Source: JADJGC01 sp964576925
Lineage (GTDB): Bacteria > Zixibacteria > MSB-5A5 > CAIYYT01
Direction of reading: 5' to 3'
Assembly (NCBI GenBank): GCA_964576925.1
Contig: CAZNWJ010000011.1
Span: 56,731-120,730 of the forward strand
DNA length: 64,000 bases
Positions 24,822 through 33,542 of the stretch are shown here, piece after piece; within the stretch, counting starts at the first letter, position 1, and every line of letters starts with the position of its first letter. The translations under genes and the position numbers were made by a program. Under the pieces are notes generated by a model. The model was not told where the DNA came from. It saw only the letters and a program-made list of their open reading frames with translations, and ran no database searches.

Positions 24822-26465
24822 CTACCTCCTCGGGCCCGCCGCCACGATCTCTTCCGGGCAACCGTCCTTGAACTTCTTGAAGTTCTCGACATAGAGCGAC
24901 GCGAGTTGCTTGTAGCGATTCGAATACGCCGCCTTGTCGGGCCAGGAGCTTTCGGGATAGAGCGCTTCGTTCGGCACGTTCGGACAGGTCAACGGCACCT
25001 TGAATCCGAAGACGTTGTCGGTACGATACTCGACGTTTTCGAGTTGTCCGGTCAACGCCGCTTCCAGCATCGCGCGCGTGTAGCGGATACTGATGCGCTT
25101 GCCGACGCCGTACGGCCCGCCTGTCCAGCCGGTGTTGACCAGCCAGCACTTGACATCGTGGCGGATAATCTTGCGCTTGAGTAGATCCGCGTAGAAGTAC
25201 GGATGATGCACCATAAACGGCGCGCCAAAACACGCCGAGAACGTGATCTCCGGCTCCTTGCCGAGATCGATTTCGGTGCCGGACACTTTGGCAGTGTAGC
25301 CGGAAATGAAATGATACAACGCCTGGTCGGGCGTCAACCGCGCGATCGGCGGCAACACGCCGGAGGCATCACAAGTGAGCATGATGATATTCTTCGGATG
25401 TCCGGCGCGCTTCTGCGGCAGTGCGTTTTCGATGAAATCCAGCGGGTATGAGGCGCGCGTATTCTCCGTGCGCTCATCGTCATCCAGATCGAGATTGCGC
25501 GTGATCGGATCGAAAATCACGTTTTCGAGAATCGTGCCGAACTTGCGCGTGCAGGCATAAATCTCCGGTTCGGCCTTCGGCGAAAGATTGATGACCTTCG
25601 CATAGCAGCCGCCCTCGAAATTGAAGACGCCTTCGTCGCTCCATCCGTGTTCGTCGTCGCCGATAAGATGGCGGCGCGGGTCGGCCGACAGCGTGGTCTT
25701 TCCGGTGCCCGACAACCCGAAGAACAGCGCGACGTCCCCCTCCTTACCGACGTTGGCAGAGCAGTGCATCGTCATAACGTTCTGCAGCGGCAACAGGTAA
25801 TTGAGAATCGTAAATGCCGACTTCTTGATCTCGCCGCCGTACCCTGAACCGCCGATGATCACCAGCTTCTGCTCGAAATTGAGCAGGATAAAAGTCGGCG
25901 TGAGTGTTCCGTCAATCGAGGGCACACCCTGGAATGACGGCACGGCGATAATCGTGAACTCCGGCACGTGGCGCTTGAGCTGGTCGAGCGCGTCGATCTT
26001 GATGAACATGTTGCGCGCAAACAGCGAGTGCCACGCGTACTCCGTGATCACTCGGATCGGAAGTTGATAATTCGGGTCCGCGCCGACGAAGCAATCCTGC
26101 ACAAAAACATCGCGGTCCTGCAGAAACGCCTGGAGCCGCGCATATACGGCGCTGAATTTCTCCGGGCTGAACGGCCGGTTATACTGCCCCCACCAGATTT
26201 TCTCTTCCGTCGTCGCTTCTTTGACGACGAACTTGTCGTTGGCTGCCCGCGCGGTATGCTTGCCGGTATTGACGACCAGCGGCCCGGCGTGCGAGATGTT
26301 CCCCTCGCGGCGGAACATCGCCTCTTCATAAAGAGACGGCTCGACCAGGTTCCAGTAAGCCATGTGCAGATTGGCGAGCCCGTGATTCTTCAGACCGAAT
26401 TCGCTGGCGCGATCCTTGGCGATATCCGCCGCCGGCGACTTGATATTCAGATAGTTGCTGTTCAT
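24822..26465 (-). CDS. pckA: Phosphoenolpyruvate carboxykinase (ATP)
   Basis: A 547-aa enzyme that turns oxaloacetate plus ATP into phosphoenolpyruvate, the entry step of gluconeogenesis. Key signatures are 'GLSGTGKTTLSADPRRHLIG' (kinase-1a loop) followed by 'DDEHGWSDEGVFNFEGGCYA' (metal site), 'ASYPLDFIENALPQ' and 'FISGYTAKVSGTE'. ATG 26465 overlaps the upstream aminotransferase stop as ATGA; an upstream reading to 26534 only runs inside that gene. The pair fits carbon flow from aspartate via oxaloacetate to phosphoenolpyruvate. Confidence 0.95.
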   Translation of the reverse strand: MNSNYLNIKSPAADIAKDRASEFGLKNHGLANLHMAYWNLVEPSLYEEAMFRREGNISHAGPLVVNTGKHTARAANDKFVVKEATTEEKIWWGQYNRPFSPEKFSAVYARLQAFLQDRDVFVQDCFVGADPNYQLPIRVITEYAWHSLFARNMFIKIDALDQLKRHVPEFTIIAVPSFQGVPSIDGTLTPTFILLNFEQKLVIIGGSGYGGEIKKSAFTILNYLLPLQNVMTMHCSANVGKEGDVALFFGLSGTGKTTLSADPRRHLIGDDEHGWSDEGVFNFEGGCYAKVINLSPKAEPEIYACTRKFGTILENVIFDPITRNLDLDDDERTENTRASYPLDFIENALPQKRAGHPKNIIMLTCDASGVLPPIARLTPDQALYHFISGYTAKVSGTEIDLGKEPEITFSACFGAPFMVHHPYFYADLLKRKIIRHDVKCWLVNTGWTGGPYGVGKRISIRYTRAMLEAALTGQLENVEYRTDNVFGFKVPLTCPNVPNEALYPESSWPDKAAYSNRYKQLASLYVENFKKFKDGCPEEIVAAGPRR

Positions 26466-27679
26466 TGCCAGTCCCTCACAAGCTTTCTGTCGCCGATGTA
26501 GATTTCGTTGGGCGATTTCGGATCGAGCACCCATTTGATGCGCGCCACGCCTTCCATAATGTCTTTGATCGTCCCGCAGAAGCTCAAGCGCAAGTGACCT
26601 TCCATGCCGAATTCCTTGCCCGGCACGGCAACCACCATCGCCTTCTTCAACAACGTCTTCGAAAGCGCCACCGAGTCGCTGCTGTAGGCGCGAAAATCGG
26701 GCAGCGCGTAGAACGTACCGTCAGGCGGGATCAGCTTGACGCCCTCAAAGGCGTTTAGCTCTTGCACCATCACTTTGCGATTGTTCTCCAGCATCAGGCG
26801 CAGGCTCTCGACTCCGGTCTGCACGCCGGTCAAAGCGCCCACCGCCGCCAATTGCGACAACATGGCCGGACACGAGGTTGTCTGCGCCTGCACGTTGACC
26901 ATGGTTTCGATGATCTGCGTATTGGCGATCGTCCAGCCGATTCGATAACCGGTCATCGCGTAGAGCTTGGAGATTCCGTTGATCACGATCAAACGCGATT
27001 TGTCGGTGTGATCTTTGGCATACTTATAACACGACGTCCACGACTTGCCCGAGAACACGAGCTTGTGATAGATGTCGTCCATGATCAGGTAGATACCCTT
27101 CTGTTCGCAGTACTCGACGACTTCAGCGATAAACTGCTCGGAGTAGACGACACCGGAGGGATTGTTCGGACTGTTGATGATGACCGCCTTGGTGTACGAA
27201 CTGGTCATATCCACGATGTCTTTCAGGCGCGGCTCGAACCGTCCGTCGCCCGGCGTCACGATCACAGGCTTGCCGTACACCATCTTGACCATTTCGGGAT
27301 AGCTGACCCAGTACGGCGCGAGAATAATCACCTCATCCATCGGGTTGATCAAGGTCGTCAACAGAACCGATAACGCCTGCTTGGCGCCGCCGGAGACTAG
27401 CACGTTGTCCTTGCCGATGACTTTGCCGTAGTTCTCTTCCGTGTAGCGAATGATCGCCTTCCGTAGCGGCGAGATCCCTTCGGTCGGCGTGTAGCGAACC
27501 TCCGCAGTGGAAAGCTGCGCTGCGCAATTGAGAAGCGCCTCAAACGGCACCTTGCTTTTCGGCTCCCCTGCGCCCAGATGGATGACGGCTTCGCCGCGAT
27601 CGCGCAAATCCTGGGCTTCTTCGTTGAGCTTCAGAGTCGGCGATTCAGCGATTTCTCTCGCCAGGGTGCTGATACTCAT
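26462..27679 (-). CDS. Class I PLP-dependent aminotransferase, aspartate-aminotransferase type
   Basis: A 405-aa fold-type I aminotransferase. Substrate and cofactor motifs: 'VIHLGAGEPKSKVPFEALLN', 'YTPTEGISPLRKAIIRY', 'VLVSGGAKQALSVLL', 'VIINSPNNPSGVVYS', PLP-lysine in 'VINGISKLYAMTGYRIGW', and the carboxylate-binding Arg near 'HLRLSFCG'. This is the AspC subgroup 1b-like form common outside Proteobacteria. It makes oxaloacetate from aspartate, the substrate of PckA, to which it is translationally coupled. Confidence 0.88.
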   Translation of the reverse strand: MSISTLAREIAESPTLKLNEEAQDLRDRGEAVIHLGAGEPKSKVPFEALLNCAAQLSTAEVRYTPTEGISPLRKAIIRYTEENYGKVIGKDNVLVSGGAKQALSVLLTTLINPMDEVIILAPYWVSYPEMVKMVYGKPVIVTPGDGRFEPRLKDIVDMTSSYTKAVIINSPNNPSGVVYSEQFIAEVVEYCEQKGIYLIMDDIYHKLVFSGKSWTSCYKYAKDHTDKSRLIVINGISKLYAMTGYRIGWTIANTQIIETMVNVQAQTTSCPAMLSQLAAVGALTGVQTGVESLRLMLENNRKVMVQELNAFEGVKLIPPDGTFYALPDFRAYSSDSVALSKTLLKKAMVVAVPGKEFGMEGHLRLSFCGTIKDIMEGVARIKWVLDPKSPNEIYIGDRKLVRDWQ

Positions 27680-28192
27680 GAATTACCTGCCTAACATAAA
27701 GTTGTCATATCTTCTATCTTCAGATGACACGCGCTCTCTTCATCCACAATCATGTTCGAACGCGTCATTCACTCACGTGTCATTCCCGAGAAAGCGGGAA
27801 TCCAGCTTCTTCATCGTCAGTAAGCCAGGGTCCCTGCGATCCCGACGATTTCGCTCTCTCCTGTAGGTCGGGATCCCTGTGATCCTGGCGTTCTCGCTCT
27901 TTCCCGTAGGTCTGGATCCCTGTGATCCTGTCGTTCTCGCTGTCACCACCAACTGCTATTCCCCCTTAACAAAGGGGGCTAGGGGGTTGTATTCTTCTCC
28001 ACCACCCAAAGCAAAAAGCCGTTCCCGACCCACCCAGTACTGACTATCGGCGCGCCGAAACGACGGTTAATATTATCGCCTTTTATCTCCCTTTGCACAA
28101 GCAAAAAATGTGAATTTTTTCACGAGGCGGCCTCTGCGGTTTGACATTTCTCCTCCATTTCCGTCTGTTTTACAAAGAACACATGGAGGCTT
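27680..28192. repeat. Gene-free interval with dispersed repeats D and E
   Basis: No gene seen. Element E (GTAGGTC-[GT]-GGATCCCTGTGATCCTG, palindromic GGATCCCTGTGATCC core) occurs at 27864-27890 and 27907-27931. Element D (CCCCCTTAACAAAGGGGGC, then TAGGGGGTTGT) is at 27960-27990. The last 60 bp precede the exported-protein gene and end in a ribosome site embedded in an upstream ATG (ATGGAGGCTTATG). Confidence 0.65.
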
Positions 28193-28849
28193 ATGTTGCG
28201 CAAAGGACTTAAGTGGCTGCTTGTAGCATGGCTGGGCATGACCGCCTCGAGCGTTGCCGACACTCAATTCGGCGTCTACGGCCTGCAAGGTCAGACGAAT
28301 CACGACGATCTGCCCAACCCCGCAGGATTCGGGGGCTTCATTGAAAAGTCCCTCTCGCACAGGTCTGCTCTTCGTCTGAGTTACTCTTGGGCGGTCGATC
28401 AGGATCGGTACAGCGCAACCTTCTATCGCATAAACAACTATTTCGAAGTTGACACCCTAAGCGACTTGTGGGAGCAGCATTCTTCGATCTCGGTCGCTGA
28501 ACTTTCCTTCCTCGTCGCACCCCTTGTTACCGAGCCGCTTTCACTTCGAATCGGTTTTAGCCTTGGCAACGCGCGGTTCCACCAGGACATTGTCGGCCGC
28601 TCCCTCGGCCAATTCGATGAACCGCGGACCACCAATCGCTTCATCGTTGGAGTTCTTGCGGATGTAGATATTGCCTACCGTGAGACTCGCCCATTTGTGA
28701 TCCACCTCACCATTCACGAGCGAAGCACACTCGGCGGATCCGTGCAAACCATGCAAGATTATTGGCACTATCGGTCACCGTACAGCAGCTTCAAGTCAAA
28801 GTCAATCAGTAACGCCGAAATGGCCATAGCGCTTGCGCTAAAACTCTAA
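28193..28849 (+). CDS. Exported beta-barrel-like protein, paralogue 1 of a tandem pair
   Basis: A 218-aa protein with signal peptide 1-23. The ribosome site GGAGG fixes the ATG at 28193. The mature start 'TQFGVYGLQGQTNHDDLPNP' is shared with the next gene ('EQFALYGLQSLTNHEDLPHP'), and both end in 'ISNAEMAIALALKL' / 'ITSAEMALALALRM'. Alternating hydrophobic strands suggest a small outer-membrane barrel. The two genes are 13 bp apart. Function unknown. Confidence 0.65.
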   Translation: MLRKGLKWLLVAWLGMTASSVADTQFGVYGLQGQTNHDDLPNPAGFGGFIEKSLSHRSALRLSYSWAVDQDRYSATFYRINNYFEVDTLSDLWEQHSSISVAELSFLVAPLVTEPLSLRIGFSLGNARFHQDIVGRSLGQFDEPRTTNRFIVGVLADVDIAYRETRPFVIHLTIHERSTLGGSVQTMQDYWHYRSPYSSFKSKSISNAEMAIALALKL

Positions 28850-28862
28850 TGAGATTGTAGCG

Positions 28863-29495
28863 ATGCTCCGGTTTACTTTGCCCTTGGTTGTCGTGGTTCT
28901 CGCGCTTGCTCCCTTTGCTTACGCCGGCGAGCAATTCGCCCTCTACGGCCTGCAGAGCCTCACCAACCACGAGGATCTCCCCCATCCCGCCGGTGTCGGC
29001 GCTTTCCTGCAAAAAGACCTATCTCGCGAACTGCGCCTGCGGTTTAGCGCATCATTCGGCTATGACCACGAAAACTACAAAGCAACGATCAACAAAGGTT
29101 GGGGGATGGTCGCGCCCGGGGATACAGTACGAGATTTTTGGTACGAATCATCGCGAATGCGCGTCTTCGAGTTGTCCTTATTGGGTCGCCCCTTTGAATC
29201 ACGAATCATCAATGTTTTTGTGGGGGGAGGTGTCGGACTGACCTCATTCGACTGGAAAGTCCGCGGCGACAGAACCGGCTTCGAGAAATCGGCGAGCGGC
29301 GGTCCCCGCCTCGCATTCAGTCTCCTGGGAGATTTCGAGATTGCCCACTCGAGTATCGATCCCTTGATCTTTCATTTCTGGATCAGAGAACGCGTGACTA
29401 TGGGCACCTTGTTTCAATGCGATGACTGTGGCACTAAGTTCGATAACGCGATCACTTCCGCCGAAATGGCGTTGGCCCTGGCCCTGAGAATGTGA
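28863..29495 (+). CDS. Exported beta-barrel-like protein, paralogue 2
   Basis: A 210-aa protein with signal peptide 1-20 ('LALAPFAYAGEQ'). It aligns by eye with the preceding gene over its whole length, with the strongest similarity in the first 45 mature residues and the last 15, and moderate divergence in the middle. The C terminus ends in Met after a run of hydrophobic residues in place of the classical terminal Phe. Probably co-transcribed with the gene upstream. Confidence 0.65.
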   Translation: MLRFTLPLVVVVLALAPFAYAGEQFALYGLQSLTNHEDLPHPAGVGAFLQKDLSRELRLRFSASFGYDHENYKATINKGWGMVAPGDTVRDFWYESSRMRVFELSLLGRPFESRIINVFVGGGVGLTSFDWKVRGDRTGFEKSASGGPRLAFSLLGDFEIAHSSIDPLIFHFWIRERVTMGTLFQCDDCGTKFDNAITSAEMALALALRM

Positions 29496-29557
29496 TGAGG
29501 AATCTTTCTATCAAGGCAGAACAACCTGTTAGTGTCTAACTATCAGAGGAGAAAACA

Positions 29558-30190
29558 ATGAAGCACAAGACAATGATACTTGTTGTTCTTCTGCTCGCGG
29601 TTCATCCACCGGCCCACGCGCAACTTCAGGTCGCCGGCGGACCGGCCGTGGCCAGTAGCAACATTGGCCACCTTTCGATGCCTGCTGGATTCAGATTCTC
29701 TATGCAATTCCAAAGCAGCGACCGATTGGTGTGGCAGTTGGGATTCACGCGTCTTGTCGAACGTAAGGCCGACAATCGGTATCGGCAGCTGATCAGTGCA
29801 AACCGCTCAAAGGTAGCAGCCCCGGTTTACGGCTACATCGACTCGCAGATGAATCGCTTCGAGGTTGCACCACTTTATGAGTTCGGGCAATTCGGACGAT
29901 TGGCCATGTTTGCCGGGCCGGGTCTCGAGATGGTTGTGTTCCATTCCGACTTTGATCGCACACCCGGTATGCCGGGGCCCGGAATGGGTTCATTTTATGA
30001 ATTCGGATTGGCCGGAATCGTTCATTCAGAACTCAACTTCGGCAACGGACAGGACGTTCGCCTGCATTTTGACTTACGAGGATCCATCGTTCCAGTGGCA
30101 TTGAATCGTCATGAGGAATTTCTCGAGAATTCCGATGCCGTGGTCATTTGGGAGGCCAGCCTAGCCTTGGCTGCCGTTTTCATGCCGTAA
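29558..30190 (+). CDS. Exported beta-barrel-like protein
   Basis: A 210-aa protein with AGAGGAG before the ATG and signal peptide 1-21 ('HPPAHAQLQ'). The mature part has paired strands such as 'VWQLGFTRLVERKAD', 'FEVAPLYEFGQFGRLAMFAG', 'FYEFGLAGIVHSELNFG' and 'DVRLHFDLRGSIVPVALN', consistent with an outer-membrane barrel. It lies 62 bp after the tandem pair but shares only the general layout with them. Function unknown. Confidence 0.62.
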   Translation: MKHKTMILVVLLLAVHPPAHAQLQVAGGPAVASSNIGHLSMPAGFRFSMQFQSSDRLVWQLGFTRLVERKADNRYRQLISANRSKVAAPVYGYIDSQMNRFEVAPLYEFGQFGRLAMFAGPGLEMVVFHSDFDRTPGMPGPGMGSFYEFGLAGIVHSELNFGNGQDVRLHFDLRGSIVPVALNRHEEFLENSDAVVIWEASLALAAVFMP

Positions 30191-30204
30191 GTGCGCCAGC
30201 CCCC

Positions 30205-30606
30205 TCACGCCCAGTCGACCGCAAAATCCTCGCCGGTCAGCCGTTGCTTCGTTGCCTGCGCCAATTGCCGTGATTTCTCGATCAGCTCCGTCAAATCGCC
30301 GGAGTTCACCACACAGGCATCAGCCAGCCAGGTGAAGAAGTCATCCCAGTAGCTGAAGTAATCGCACGAGATAATCACCGAAATGCGCGGTCGATGTTGA
30401 TTGAGAAAATCAAGTAGCTGATGGCACTCGTGCGACGACCCCGGTGAATTAACAATCACCAGATCCAATTGCTTGTGACTGTCGACAAATTCGCGCACCT
30501 GGACTTCCTGATCGCAAACGTGCGGTGTGAATCCTTCCGCCAGCAGGGACTCGCGGCAGCTTTGCTGAAAGCGCGCGTCCCGACTGACAACCAGTACATC
30601 TCCCAT
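30205..30606 (-). CDS. Degenerate receiver (pseudo-receiver) protein
   Basis: A stand-alone 133-aa domain with receiver-like strand order: 'GDVLVVSRDARFQQSC' (beta1; the acidic pair is changed to Ser-Arg-Asp), 'QLDLVIVNSPGSSHEC' (beta3, with Asn where the phospho-accepting Asp should be), 'PRISVIISCDYFSYWDD' (beta4) and 'ADACVVNSGDLTELI' (beta5, lacking the Lys-Pro). It should not be phosphorylated in the usual way and may act as a constitutive or ligand-binding adaptor. It faces the barrel gene tail to tail, 14 bp apart. Confidence 0.65.
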   Translation of the reverse strand: MGDVLVVSRDARFQQSCRESLLAEGFTPHVCDQEVQVREFVDSHKQLDLVIVNSPGSSHECHQLLDFLNQHRPRISVIISCDYFSYWDDFFTWLADACVVNSGDLTELIEKSRQLAQATKQRLTGEDFAVDWA

Positions 30607-31103
30607 GGTTTCCCTCCCATGCCGGAGTGTGTCTTACCAATGAATCGACTTGTAGGTCAGGATCCCTGCGATCCTGACAAGGTTCTGCATAACTTGTAGG
30701 TCGGGCCTCCCGCGTTGCTGAGTCTCCGCTTTACGAATACTCTCGTAAGCGTGAAACCCGATACTTGCGTCCCTACTCACCAAACACACCCGATAAGCGT
30801 TGCGGCAAGTCTTCCGTCGAAGCGCCGCATGCTCTCAAGCCAACCCGCACCCGCTCACGCTGAGTCTGGCGACCTACCGCTACTCATTGAAATCTGAATT
30901 GCCCTAACACCCACCACGCCGCCTTATTCCCCCTTAACAAAGGGGGCCCGGGGGTTGTGTTTCACTCGAAGCAGCCTACACAACGTGCGGATTTCGTAAA
31001 TCGAATTGATGTCCGGAGCAGAATTGAGGAAATCTGTCAACCTATGGCATCTAACTGTAATACGATAGTTCCCGCTTTCAGTTCATTCAAAAATCTCAAT
31101 TCT
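30607..31103. repeat. Gene-free interval with dispersed repeats E and D
   Basis: Element E at 30652-30678 (GTAGGTCAGGATCCCTGCGATCCTG) and a partial copy at 30694-30712. Element D at 30927-30958 (CCCCCTTAACAAAGGGGGC, then CCGGGGGTTGT). Nothing else recognisable. Confidence 0.6.
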
Positions 31104-31325
31104 TCACTCTGGACTCTGAATTTTCGATTGCGGCTCCTCCCATAGAAACACTTCCTCAATACCCTTCTCAAACGCCCGTGCGATCTTGAACGCCAGCGGA
31201 AGACTGGGATCGTACTTCCCCGTCTCGATCGCATTGATCGTCTGCCGCGACACCTCCACGCGCTCGGCGAGGTCGGCCTGCGACCAGTCGCGCTCGGCCC
31301 GGAACACCTTGATCCGCGTTTTCAC
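31104..31325 (-). CDS. Small XRE-family helix-turn-helix regulator
   Basis: A 73-aa protein that is almost all HTH_3 domain: 'IKVFRAERDWSQADLAERVE', 'VSRQTINAIETGKYDPSLPL', 'AFKIARAFEKGIEEVFLWEE'. It starts with GTG, which overlaps the stop of the membrane-protein gene as GTGA, so the two are coupled. Small regulators of this type usually repress their own operon through a GTAAAGT-like palindrome; one is present upstream at 31790. Confidence 0.87.
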   Translation of the reverse strand: MKTRIKVFRAERDWSQADLAERVEVSRQTINAIETGKYDPSLPLAFKIARAFEKGIEEVFLWEEPQSKIQSPE

Positions 31326-31720
31326 TTGTACCGCCTCGTCGCAATCGCCAGGCCGAGGAAGTAGATCATTGGCATAAACGTCCAGATGTGCTTCAGCCCG
31401 AAATTCTCATACGGCAAACCGATCGCAATGTCCAGCAAGCCGAGAGTCATGAAGAGCACAATGGCCGTCGGAAACGCAATCGCCAACGCCTCCAGCTGGA
31501 TGCGTTTCTGCAGCTCATCGGCCTGCGCCATGAAGCGAACAAACGAAAACACGAACCAGGCAAAAAGCGGTACCGGCATGAGAGCAATCGCAGCCCGCAT
31601 ACCGGCCGAGAAGCCACCTTGCTCTAGCAAAATGCGAGCTGCAAACCAAGTCAGAAACCACAAGATTCCTGAGAAAAGCAAATGCCCCACAATCCGGTTT
31701 CGAATCACTTTCTCTGTCAT
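31322..31720 (-). CDS. Small four-helix membrane protein paired with XRE regulator
   Basis: A 132-aa protein from ATG 31720, which has GAGAGGAG upstream; a longer start at 31765 is less likely. It has four hydrophobic segments: 'IVGHLLFSGILWFLTWFAA', 'AAIALMPVPLFAWFVFSFVR', 'AFPTAIVLFMTLGLLDIAIG' and 'HIWTFMPMIYFLGLAIA'. The exact family is not clear to me. XRE plus 4-helix protein pairs are common and often envelope-stress linked, but no role is proven. Confidence 0.7.
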   Translation of the reverse strand: MTEKVIRNRIVGHLLFSGILWFLTWFAARILLEQGGFSAGMRAAIALMPVPLFAWFVFSFVRFMAQADELQKRIQLEALAIAFPTAIVLFMTLGLLDIAIGLPYENFGLKHIWTFMPMIYFLGLAIATRRYK

Positions 31721-31789
31721 TGCTGACTCCTCTCGCTCATTCATATTATCATCTGCTCTTGTCATTATGTCGTCTATTCAACACATACT

Positions 31790-31805
31790 GTAACGTATAC
31801 TTTAC
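31790..31805. promoter_or_regulatory. Probable operator palindrome of the XRE regulator
   Basis: GTAACGTATACTTTAC is a 16-bp inverted repeat with one mismatched pair (two of 16 positions when compared with its own reverse complement), 70 bp before the start of the regulated operon. It sits in an AT-rich stretch suited to a promoter. Confidence 0.5.
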
Positions 31806-32240
31806 ATAAATGTTGCAGAAAAAGTGACTCCATCAGCCCGATTTTGAATTTTTTTTTGAGAAGGCTGCTTATGCCGGCCGAATCTCGGCACTCCAAAGGC
31901 TTGAAAGAAGATCGATAATTCCCCCCAACTCCTTGTCCTGCAATCACCCATTCGTCAAATTGGTAGTAGAACGCTCGATAAATCAAACGGCGCGGATAAG
32001 TGAGGGACACAATGTTCTCCCGGCTGCTGCGACCGCCGGAAGCGACTAACTTGGGAGCCCGAGGCTGGCTGGCGCCAACTGCCGGCCACGGGCGTAAATC
32101 CATGGTACCCGAGTTTCTCATTTCCTCATCTGCAGCAGAACTCCGCGTCAGCGCAGAGTCGACCAATCGTCCCGGTGGAATGCGGTGTTTAAGCTGAATC
32201 GCGGTTCGGCGCTCTCTGATCCAAAACAGACGAGCGAGAT
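31806..32240. other. Non-coding stretch
   Basis: I see no convincing gene, repeat or structured RNA here. Open frames in it lack ribosome sites and recognisable residues. Confidence 0.5.
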
Positions 32241-32278
32241 CAGAACAAAAGAAAGTCCTCCTCAGGCGAGGAGGACTT
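32241..32278 (-). terminator. Intrinsic terminator of the dockerin-protein gene
   Basis: A perfect 11-bp stem AAGTCCTCCTC / GAGGAGGACTT with loop AGGC is followed on the minus strand by TCTTTTGTT. It is 36 bp past the stop. Confidence 0.85.
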
Positions 32279-32313
32279 GTGAAGTGAGTTAATCGATGTG
32301 ATAACCTAAAGCA

Positions 32314-33285
32314 TCATTGACAGCCAGGCGCTGGCCCGCCCAGGAAGATGTACAAGATGATGTAAACTGCGTCGGAAATGTTGATCACGCCGTCGCAGTT
32401 AGTATCGCCCCGGAGCACATCGCACGACGCCTGTACCCAATTGACAGTAATCGTCACCTCGATGGGCAGCGTGTTCATCTGGCTGTCGGTCGCGGTGAAG
32501 TGCGCAATCCAGATTCCGTCCTGGAAGTACGTCGGGGTCCAGACCGTCGTAACTGGATTGGTGCCAAAGGTCGGTGGAAGCGTATACAGCGCCGAATCCG
32601 TAGCCGGCTCGTAAATGCTGTCAAGCGCGATCGATACCGGCGGAAACGCGCCAACAGCAGCGACGTCGAATTGAATCTGTGTTCCGGCATCCCCCGAGGC
32701 CGTCAAGCTTGATGTGACGTACATGTCGGCTGGTGCCGGCACGATTGTCAGATTCTCGGTCACGAACTGCGGCTGATAAGGCTCACCCATGGGCCATTGG
32801 ACTAAGACAAACTCACCGGCGGGGCGAAACCAGGCGGAGTCGACAATCACCTGCTCACCCACATTCCCGCCATGGAAGAAGACATCGCAAAATTTGTAGC
32901 GGCCAGCCGGGCCCGGATTATCGAGAGCTACCCCTCCCAGTCCAAGCGTGTCGATTCCCAGGTTATCAATCCCGTACTTGTTCGCGAATGGCCCGATAAG
33001 GTCAAAGTACGGACCCAGCATGAAGATCGAACCAAACTTAGACAATGAGTCGTAGACTATGCCACTTGGCTGAAGCCCGAATTCTATGCCGAGCGAGAGG
33101 CCCCCGATGGCTTGGTCTACCGCAAGGTAAACCGGGACGCGAAAGATCCCCCCCTGGTAACCATAAGCCTTGCCGTGATCGCCAAAGTAGACCGTGTCCG
33201 GAACACCCGTATCTTGACCGAGGACCGGAGCAGACATAGGAAGAGCGAAGACGGCGAGAACTGCCAGCCAGAAACAACGAACCAT
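32314..33285 (-). CDS. Secreted protein with C-terminal dockerin-like domain
   Basis: A 323-aa protein. I start at ATG 33285 because GGAGG lies 5 nt before it; an ATG at 33297 contains that site. Signal peptide 1-23 ('LPMSAPVLGQ'). The middle (30-175) has cohesin-like or beta-sandwich character ('FRVPVYLAVDQAIGGLSLGI'), followed by an Ig-like part (about 185-290). The last 32 residues form one dockerin calcium loop: 'GDTNCDGVINISDAVYIILY' then 'IFLGGPAPGC'. This tail is typical of secreted proteins in Zixibacteria-like genomes and may mediate docking to other surface proteins. Its own terminator follows. Confidence 0.75.
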   Translation of the reverse strand: MVRCFWLAVLAVFALPMSAPVLGQDTGVPDTVYFGDHGKAYGYQGGIFRVPVYLAVDQAIGGLSLGIEFGLQPSGIVYDSLSKFGSIFMLGPYFDLIGPFANKYGIDNLGIDTLGLGGVALDNPGPAGRYKFCDVFFHGGNVGEQVIVDSAWFRPAGEFVLVQWPMGEPYQPQFVTENLTIVPAPADMYVTSSLTASGDAGTQIQFDVAAVGAFPPVSIALDSIYEPATDSALYTLPPTFGTNPVTTVWTPTYFQDGIWIAHFTATDSQMNTLPIEVTITVNWVQASCDVLRGDTNCDGVINISDAVYIILYIFLGGPAPGCQ

Positions 33286-33477
33286 ACATGCCTCCATGGT
33301 GCGCCGGGTTCGAACGTATTCGCTCGAATCTCACGACAATCCGGCCGACCGGCGCAGATCCGTCAAGCGTTTTTGAAAGATGTGAGTTACTGGTAGATGA
33401 TACCAAATGTCGATCATGTTGTCAACATAGAAACTGCGGAGTCAAAAAACCCGGATAGCGTCGGCCGAACTGCCGGA

Positions 33478-33514
33478 CAAAACAAGAACCCCGTTCCGAT
33501 TGCTCGAAACGGGG
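33478..33514 (-). terminator. Intrinsic terminator of the three-repeat secreted protein gene
   Basis: Stem CCCCGTT / AACGGGG (33489-33514), extended by TCG/CGA pairing in the loop, is followed on the minus strand by TTCTTGTTTTGT. The gene stop is 28 bp upstream. Confidence 0.75.
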
Positions 33515-33542
33515 CTGACGGTGAAACATGTGAGGGGTTGTG

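Noticed and set aside
31774..32166. 130-codon minus-strand frame before the XRE operon
   Set aside because: It has no ribosome site or recognisable motif, and covers the operator palindrome and promoter zone.
33285..33340. tRNA T-arm-like GTTCGAAC on the minus strand before the dockerin gene
   Set aside because: No anticodon or D arm can be folded upstream; the match is an 8-bp palindrome by chance.
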